Shown: positions 5,662 through 9,653 of the stretch, piece after piece | Position numbering within the stretch: position 1 is the stretch's first letter | Layout of the letters: each line of letters begins with the position of its first letter | Assembly: GCA_025980625.1 (NCBI GenBank) | Contig: JAICXG010000102.1 | Span: 1-9,653 of the forward strand | DNA length: 9,653 nucleotides | Direction of reading: 5' to 3' | Origin: Chthoniobacterales bacterium | GTDB taxonomy: Bacteria; Verrucomicrobiota; Verrucomicrobiia; Chthoniobacterales; UBA10450 | The notes under the pieces: generated by a model | What the model saw: the letters and a program-made list of their open reading frames with translations, nothing else | Database searches by the model: none | Told to the model about the DNA's origin: nothing | Program-made: the position numbers and the translations under genes

Positions 5662-6044
5662 GCGCGTCTGCTTGCTTCCGCTTCGAGCTGCCGGCGCGCT
5701 TCCAGCCAATCATCAGAGGAAGTGCCGGGGCGGCCGTCGCGCAGACGCTCCTGCGAAATGAAATAGGCGCGAAGCCGGATCTGCTCATCAGAAATTTCTC
5801 GCGCAGCGGCTTTGGTGCGCGCGGTGACAGCGCGTGATTTTCGCGGCATCGAGCTCTTGCCGCCGCTGGCTCCGCGGGCCTTTGCCACCGCCTTCGATTT
5901 CGCGGCCTTCGCAGTCGCGCCTTTGGGTGACGTGGATGTCGGCGCTTTAGCGGCGCCATTACCGGTTTGCGATATTGCTACGGGGTCGGCCGGGGCGCTC
6001 GCCGGGGGCGCTGGCTCTTTGGATTTTTTTGGAACTTTGGCCAT
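5658..6044 (-). CDS. DUF2934-type protein with Lys/Ala/Pro-rich N-terminal tail
   Basis: The 128-residue product has two parts. Residues 1 to about 82 are low complexity (Lys, Ala, Pro, Ser, Thr), basic and presumably disordered, reminiscent of histone H1-like or nucleoid-protein tails. Residues about 86-123 (SDEQIRLRAYFISQERLRDG, then SDDWLEARRQLEAE) match the short helical DUF2934 pattern, whose function is unknown to me. A good Shine-Dalgarno sequence (AGGA on the minus strand, eight bases before the ATG) supports this start, which is notable because most genes here lack one. The 3' end overlaps that of the receiver gene by four bases (TTAG at 5658-5661). A nucleic-acid-binding role is only an inference from the basic tail. 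Confidence 0.85.
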   Translation of the reverse strand: MAKVPKKSKEPAPPASAPADPVAISQTGNGAAKAPTSTSPKGATAKAAKSKAVAKARGASGGKSSMPRKSRAVTARTKAAAREISDEQIRLRAYFISQERLRDGRPGTSSDDWLEARRQLEAEASRRA

Positions 6045-6050
6045 TTACTT

Positions 6051-6057
6051 TTTCCTT
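6051..6057 (-). promoter_or_regulatory. Ribosome binding site of the DUF2934 gene
   Basis: On the minus strand the bases read AAGGAAA, with AGGA eight bases before the ATG at 6044. It is one of the few convincing Shine-Dalgarno sites in the window and fixes the start of that gene. Confidence 0.65.
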
Positions 6058-6140
6058 ATGTCGGCAAGCCTGTACGCGCAGAGAAAAGGGGCGCAAGCGG
6101 AAATCGACCGGAGCACAACCCGCCTCTGACCTAACGCGGC
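6058..6140. promoter_or_regulatory. Divergent intergenic region with probable promoters
   Basis: This gap separates the minus-strand DUF2934 gene from the plus-strand holin-family gene, so both promoters should be here or reach into the flanking genes. I cannot assign convincing -35/-10 boxes. A CCTAACG copy of the dispersed motif sits at 6130-6136, immediately before the holin-family start. Confidence 0.35.
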
Positions 6141-6569
6141 ATGAGGCATTTTCTTTTTCGCTGGGCGATCACAACAATTGCGGTGGTCGTTGCGGCCTGG
6201 CTCATTCACGGCATTCGCTACGACGGTGCGGGCTCGTTGATTGGCGCGGCGCTCCTGCTTGGAATCCTCAACGCATTCCTCCGGCCCGTCCTTCTCCTGC
6301 TTGCCGCGCCGCTCATCATTCTCACGCTCGGGCTTTTTATTTTTGTCGTGAACGGCCTCATGCTCTTGCTCGTGAATGACATTGTGCTGGGCTTCCATGT
6401 CGAGAGTTTCGGGAGCGCCTTTTGGGGCGCGATCCTGATCAGCTTTGTGAGCTGGCTCCTCAGCGCGTTTTTTCGCGGAAGTGACGGGCGGGTCCATCCG
6501 CTCACCCACCATCGCGGGATAAAGCGCGTGCACGGGCGTGTCGTCGGCAGCAGCAAGCCGGGTGAATAA
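6141..6569 (+). CDS. Phage holin family 4 / YvlD-like membrane protein
   Basis: The 142-residue product is very hydrophobic, with about four membrane segments: residues 5-24, 30-50, 53-79 and 92-111. The pattern NAFLRPVLLLLAAPLIILTL, then NGLMLLLVNDIVLGFHVESF and GAILISFVSWLLSAF, is that of the phage_holin_4_2 (YvlD) family found in many bacterial chromosomes. Despite the name these are usually ordinary housekeeping-like membrane proteins of unclear function, not lysis genes, and there is no endolysin or phage gene nearby. The tail after residue 112 is basic (HHRGIKRVHGR) and should be cytoplasmic or peripheral. The N-terminus MRHFLFRW fits the family start. No Shine-Dalgarno sequence is seen. 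Confidence 0.85.
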   Translation: MRHFLFRWAITTIAVVVAAWLIHGIRYDGAGSLIGAALLLGILNAFLRPVLLLLAAPLIILTLGLFIFVVNGLMLLLVNDIVLGFHVESFGSAFWGAILISFVSWLLSAFFRGSDGRVHPLTHHRGIKRVHGRVVGSSKPGE

Positions 6570-6800
6570 CGTCCGGGAGAGAACGGTCGCCGTGTCGTTT
6601 GGCTCTGTTGCCTAACGAATGCGGACGGAACAGCGCCCGCCCCTCCAATGTGCCTTAAGCTTGTGATTTCGTTAGGCCATTCCTTTGCCTAACGACGGCG
6701 GCCTCCCCCCGTTTCGCCGTGCTCTTCAGAAAGTGGCAAAGGGCTGGTCTGGTTCCTGCTTTTACCTCACCTGCAGGCGAACAAAGCCCTGCCACAACAC
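6570..6800 (+). promoter_or_regulatory. 231-base intergenic region upstream of the secretin gene
   Basis: I see no gene in this gap. It holds three copies of the dispersed CGTTAGG/CCTAACG motif (6611-6617, 6670-6676 and 6688-6694), the last two forming an inverted repeat, and a locally AT-richer patch around 6648-6690 containing TTAAGCTT. The secretin promoter is presumably here, but no box can be assigned with confidence, and there is no Shine-Dalgarno sequence before the secretin ATG. Confidence 0.4.
6669..6695. repeat. Perfect inverted pair of the TCGTTAGGC motif
   Basis: TCGTTAGGC (6669-6677) and its exact complement GCCTAACGA (6687-6695) flank a nine-base loop, forming a nine-base-pair stem. 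No T-run follows, so it is not a standard intrinsic terminator. It could still fold in RNA as a terminator-like hairpin after the holin-family gene, about 100 bases past its stop, or be a paired protein-binding site. Confidence 0.8.
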
Positions 6801-8507
6801 ATGATCTCGAAGTCCACAAATCCATTACGCTGCGCGCTCGCCGCCGTGCTTGCCGCGGCCTCCGTCTCTCTCGCGCAGCAGGAAACTACCGTGACGTCGA
6901 AACCCGTGCCGCACGCCAGCGCGACGCCGATCACACTGGTCCAGGCTGCGCCCGCCCCAAAGCCCCAACTCGTCCAGGTCCAGAGTAATCCTGCGACAAC
7001 CGCGAATCAGTCGAGCGCGCAGCCCAGTCCCCGCAGCGCGGAGGCTACTGTCATTGAGGGTGGCGGAGCCGGCGTCCGCGAATTCCAAGGCGACGATATC
7101 GGCCAGGTGCTGCGTCTTCTCGCCCGCCAGTCCAAGATTAATTTAGTGGTGAGCGATGCCGTTACCGGCACAGTCACAATGCGACTCGAAGATGTGACCG
7201 CGCTGCAGGCGATCGGGATCATCGTCAAGGCCAAGGACCTGGTGATGGATAAGATCGACGACGTCTACTACATCAAGACGGCGGCCGAACGGACCGCCGA
7301 GCCGACAGAAAGCGGGAGCTACCAATTCAGTTATGCGCGGGCCAAAGAAGTCGCGCCCTTGGTTGGGACGCAGTTGGCAAGCAAACAACCGCCCCAGGTC
7401 GACGAGCGCACGAACACAATTTTCTTCCGGGAGACACGCAGCAACATCGACAACATTCGTAAGATGCTGGCGCAAATCGACCGGCCTACCAAGCAGGTCA
7501 TGATCGAAGCGCGCCTTGTGGAAGTGACCGCAAATCCGAGACAGAGCTATGGGATCAACTGGGGCGGCGTCGTCGGCAGCTCGACCAGTCCGCAGACTTT
7601 TGCCTACGGTGGTCTTAATCCTGCCGCACCGCAGCCGGGGCAAAACATTCCGACCAATGGGCTGGCGGTGGGCAACACAGAAAACAACAATCTACTGGGC
7701 AATCTTAGCCACCTCGCGAATGTTCCTGCGAGCCAGTTCGCGATTCTTTCGGTCCCGCAATTCTCCGCGACGCTGCGGTTGTTGAATGAAGATTCCGACG
7801 CAGAGTTTCTCGCCAATCCGCGCGTGGTCACGGCCGACAATCAGCAGGCGACAATCGAGATCACTCGTAACCAGCCCGTCCCGCAGCTCAACTTCAACGA
7901 GCAGACCGCGACCGCGGTTTTCGGAGGATTTCTGGATAAGAAGTTCGGCAACAAACTTGTCGTTAGGCCGTCGGTCAACAAGGATGACTTCATCACCCTG
8001 GCCGTGAAGCCGGAGATCAGCAATAAGGTGGCGGATGCGACCTTCACCTTTGCCGGCGCGACCGTGGCCAGCCCGATCATCGATACCCGCTCACTCGAGT
8101 CGAACGTGCTGATCCGGAGCGGCAACACTCTGGCAATCGGCGGCCTGGTCCAGGATGAAGTGAACAAGGGCCGTTCCAAGGTGCCGGTGATGGGCGACAT
8201 TCCGGTTCTTGGTTATCTTTTTCAGGAACACCTGAACGCTCGCACCAAGCGCAACCTGCTCGTCTTTGTCACGCCGACGATTCTCGAGCAACGCTACGGC
8301 ACCGGGCTGGAAGATCAGGTCTCCGGGTTGCACTACAGCGGCGAAGAATTTGCCGATCCCAACGGTTGGCGGAATAACGCCCGCGGCGCTGTCCGTCTTG
8401 TTCCGACTGCCGAACGCCAGCTCGCGACCGATTATCCCAAGCCCGGCATTGCGCCGGCGCCCGCCAGGATGCGCTTCATGAGCACGGCGAAAGAGCGCGA
8501 CGAATAG
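6801..8507 (+). CDS. Secretin (PilQ/GspD superfamily) outer-membrane channel
   Basis: Secretins form gated multimeric pores in the outer membrane for type IV pili, type II/III secretion or DNA uptake. The 568-residue product has a signal peptide (residues 1 to about 25, cleavage likely after SVSLA), a Pro/Ala/Gln-rich linker (about 26-92), an STN/N0-type domain (about 94-160), one N1-type domain (about 173-245, with TNTIFFRETRSNIDNI), and the secretin domain (about 232-497) with the signature VPVMGDIPVLGYLF at 461-474 and the end strand LLVFVTPTIL. A tail of about 70 residues follows, which could bind a pilotin or partner. Only one N1 repeat and no AMIN domain are visible, so it is shorter than typical GspD and lacks the N-terminal domains of proteobacterial PilQ. 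No pil or gsp genes adjoin it, so the specific machine cannot be named. Confidence 0.92.
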   Translation: MISKSTNPLRCALAAVLAAASVSLAQQETTVTSKPVPHASATPITLVQAAPAPKPQLVQVQSNPATTANQSSAQPSPRSAEATVIEGGGAGVREFQGDDIGQVLRLLARQSKINLVVSDAVTGTVTMRLEDVTALQAIGIIVKAKDLVMDKIDDVYYIKTAAERTAEPTESGSYQFSYARAKEVAPLVGTQLASKQPPQVDERTNTIFFRETRSNIDNIRKMLAQIDRPTKQVMIEARLVEVTANPRQSYGINWGGVVGSSTSPQTFAYGGLNPAAPQPGQNIPTNGLAVGNTENNNLLGNLSHLANVPASQFAILSVPQFSATLRLLNEDSDAEFLANPRVVTADNQQATIEITRNQPVPQLNFNEQTATAVFGGFLDKKFGNKLVVRPSVNKDDFITLAVKPEISNKVADATFTFAGATVASPIIDTRSLESNVLIRSGNTLAIGGLVQDEVNKGRSKVPVMGDIPVLGYLFQEHLNARTKRNLLVFVTPTILEQRYGTGLEDQVSGLHYSGEEFADPNGWRNNARGAVRLVPTAERQLATDYPKPGIAPAPARMRFMSTAKERDE

Positions 8508-8522
8508 AGAGAATTTGCTGTC

Positions 8523-8546
8523 GGTTGGCGGGGGGGGTTGGGCTGG
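8523..8546 (+). other. G-rich run (G8 tract), possible G-quadruplex
   Basis: Just after the secretin stop the plus strand carries GGTTGG, C, then eight consecutive G (8530-8537), then TTGGG and CTGG. Four or more G-tracts in 24 bases could fold into a two-tier quadruplex in DNA or in the transcript's 3' end. The rest of the 148-base gap to mqnE (8508-8655) shows a GC-rich GCCGCC/GCGCGCCGCC stretch but no clear terminator or promoter. Confidence 0.45.
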
Positions 8547-8655
8547 TATCGGGTCCGCCCTAGGATTTTTCTCGCCGTGCTTTTAGTTGCACCGCCGCGC
8601 GCCGCCGTGCATGATTAGCCGCCCAAGTTTCCCCGCAGGAAACGCAAGATTCCGC

Positions 8656-9653
8656 ATGAGACTTTCGCTTATCCCAGCCACGCTCCAGCCGATCGCCGAA
8701 AAAATCGCGCGCGACCAGCGCATCAGCGATCACGACGCGCTCACCCTTTATCGCTCGAACGATCTCAATGCCCTCGGCGCGATGGCGAGCGCGGTGCGAG
8801 ACCGCAAGAATGGCAATGTCGCCACCTACATTCTCAATCGCTACATCAATTACTCGAACGTCTGCATTCTCTCCTGCCAGTTCTGTGCCTTCGCCGCCAG
8901 GAAATCCGATGCGCATGCCTTCGAACATTCGATCGACGAGATCAGCGCCGCGGTCGAGGAAGCGCTCGGCAGCGGGATCACCGAGGTCCACATGGTCGGC
9001 GGTTTGCATCCGTCGTTAGGCAAGGAATGGTACTTGGAATTGCTCCGCCGTCTCCGCGCGCTCGCTCCGCAGCTCCAGATCAAGGCTTTCACCGCGATTG
9101 AGATTCGCCATCTCGCCCGCCGAATTTTCAAAAAACCAATCGCGGAAACGTTAGGCATGCTCCGCGAAGCCGGATTGAATTCACTCACCGGCGGAGGCGC
9201 GGAGATTTTTGATCCGGGTGTGCGTGACCAACTTTGCCGGGGCAAAGAAACGGCGGCGGAATGGCTCGACGTGCATCGCATCTGGCACCAGATGGGTGGC
9301 CGCAGCACCTGCACGATGCTTTACGGCCACATCGAGACGAACGAGCAACGGGTCGATCACTTGCGGCAATTGCGTGAGCTCCAGGACGAGACTGGTGGCT
9401 TCACCGGATTCATACCGTTCGCCTTCGAGCCGGCGACAACCATTCTTGGGCATATCCCGCGCGCGACCGCTTTCGAGCAACTGCGCAATCTTGCCGTGAG
9501 CCGCATTTACCTCGACAACATCGAGCACATCACCGCCTACTGGGTCAGCCTCGGGCTGTCGCTCTCCCAAGTGGCGCTCGCTTATGGGGTCGACGATCTC
9601 CACGGCACGATCATGCGCGAAAAAATCTTCCACATGGCGGGCGCGAAAACGCC
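8656..9653 (+). CDS. mqnE: Aminodeoxyfutalosine synthase MqnE (3' partial)
   Basis: MqnE is a radical SAM enzyme of the futalosine route to menaquinone; it joins the MqnA product to SAM-derived adenosine to give aminofutalosine. The 332 complete codons present (family members are about 370) are open to the window end. The radical SAM cluster cysteines are C70, C74 and C77 in CILSCQFCAF, preceded by NRYINYSNV. MqnE-type segments follow: EVHMVGGLHPSLG, KAFTAIEIRHLAR, SLTGGGAEIFDPGVR, TMLYGHIETNEQRVDHL, RELQDETGGFTGFIPFAFEP and the C-terminal DDLHGTIMREKIFHMAGA. These favour MqnE over its paralogue MqnC. I chose ATG 8656; an in-frame ATG at 8611 would add 15 residues that do not resemble the family. 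The Shine-Dalgarno signal is weak (AGGA at 8638-8641, about 14 bases upstream). Two dispersed CGTTAGG copies lie inside the gene. Confidence 0.95.
   Translation, partial: MRLSLIPATLQPIAEKIARDQRISDHDALTLYRSNDLNALGAMASAVRDRKNGNVATYILNRYINYSNVCILSCQFCAFAARKSDAHAFEHSIDEISAAVEEALGSGITEVHMVGGLHPSLGKEWYLELLRRLRALAPQLQIKAFTAIEIRHLARRIFKKPIAETLGMLREAGLNSLTGGGAEIFDPGVRDQLCRGKETAAEWLDVHRIWHQMGGRSTCTMLYGHIETNEQRVDHLRQLRELQDETGGFTGFIPFAFEPATTILGHIPRATAFEQLRNLAVSRIYLDNIEHITAYWVSLGLSLSQVALAYGVDDLHGTIMREKIFHMAGAKT

Larger units (their letters stand above)
128..9155. repeat. Dispersed motif TCGTTAGGC (core CGTTAGG), 14 copies
   Basis: Core copies as CGTTAGG on the plus strand start at 128, 1598, 2545, 4932, 6670, 7961, 9014 and 9149. 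As CCTAACG they start at 423, 1817, 3604, 6130, 6611 and 6688. Twelve of the 14 extend to TCGTTAGG, and most to TCGTTAGGC. At about 60% GC roughly 1.2 copies of the 7-mer are expected by chance on both strands. Of 17 TTAGG/CCTAA pentamers found by eye, 14 have the CG extension. Six copies lie in the roughly 670 noncoding bases. The start and end given span the first to the last copy; the bases between are not repeat. Confidence 0.85.

Noticed and set aside
6045..6533. Minus-strand open frame opposite the holin-family gene
   Set aside because: The translation is highly charged antisense of membrane helices; the plus strand has a clear four-helix membrane family pattern.
6141..6569. Prophage or lysis cassette suggested by the holin family name
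   Set aside because: No endolysin, spanin, integrase or structural phage gene is nearby; this family is common in chromosomes without phage context.
9181..9633. Minus-strand open frame inside mqnE
   Set aside because: It is opposite well-conserved MqnE sequence.
1..9653. Enrichment of GCGATC/GATCGC words
   Set aside because: About two dozen or more copies against about six expected, but nearly all lie in genes and fit favoured codons (GCG, ATC, GAT, CGC); unlike CGTTAGG, codon use can explain it.
1..9653. tRNA, rRNA, CRISPR array, insertion sequence, attachment site or origin
   Set aside because: None seen: no cloverleaf-like segment, no regularly spaced repeats, no transposase and no DnaA-box cluster. 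Small structured RNAs cannot be excluded by eye.

Overview
The window is a GC-rich bacterial chromosome segment. It holds the tail of the spc operon and the head of the alpha operon of ribosomal and translation genes, followed by a looser set of single genes. The protein sequences, the futalosine-pathway gene mqnE, a DUF2934 protein and the general style (few Shine-Dalgarno sites, Ala/Lys/Pro-rich tails on small proteins) suggest Verrucomicrobiota, perhaps a soil Chthoniobacterales/Spartobacteria-type organism. This placement is inference from pattern recognition; no database was searched.

Layout. Positions 1-4923, all on the plus strand: secY (5' end cut by the window edge), adk, map, infA, rpmJ, rpsM, rpsK, rpsD. 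The first four genes overlap one another (4, 4 and 28 bases), so they are probably translationally coupled. A clean terminator-like hairpin lies between infA and rpmJ. The run stops after rpsD: the usual next genes, rpoA and rplQ, are absent and a convergent minus-strand gene follows. Positions 4943-6044: a small minus-strand gene of unknown function, a plus-strand stand-alone receiver protein, and a minus-strand DUF2934 protein that converges with the receiver and shares four bases with it. Positions 6141-6569: a four-helix membrane protein of the phage-holin-4/YvlD family. Positions 6801-8507: a secretin of the PilQ/GspD superfamily. Positions 8656-9653: mqnE of menaquinone biosynthesis, cut by the window end.

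How the genes fit together. The first block couples protein export (SecY), nucleotide balance (Adk), N-terminal methionine removal (Map), translation initiation (IF-1) and small-subunit assembly (S13, S11, S4). The second half is a set of independent units: signalling, membrane, outer-membrane pore and respiratory quinone.

The most unusual signal is not a gene. The 9-mer TCGTTAGGC (core CGTTAGG, either strand) occurs 14 times by its 7-base core, where about 1.2 copies are expected by chance. Copies lie in both orientations and inside genes, where they use rare codons (TTA, CTA, AGG). They are concentrated in intergenic DNA, and two copies form a perfect inverted repeat before the secretin gene. 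The pattern resembles the DNA uptake sequences of Neisseria and Pasteurellaceae. Other points of note are an extra C-terminal membrane helix on SecY, an ~88-residue N-terminal extension on ribosomal protein S11, altered AMP-loop residues in adenylate kinase, and 7-base tandem repeats in the spacers before rpsK and rpsD.
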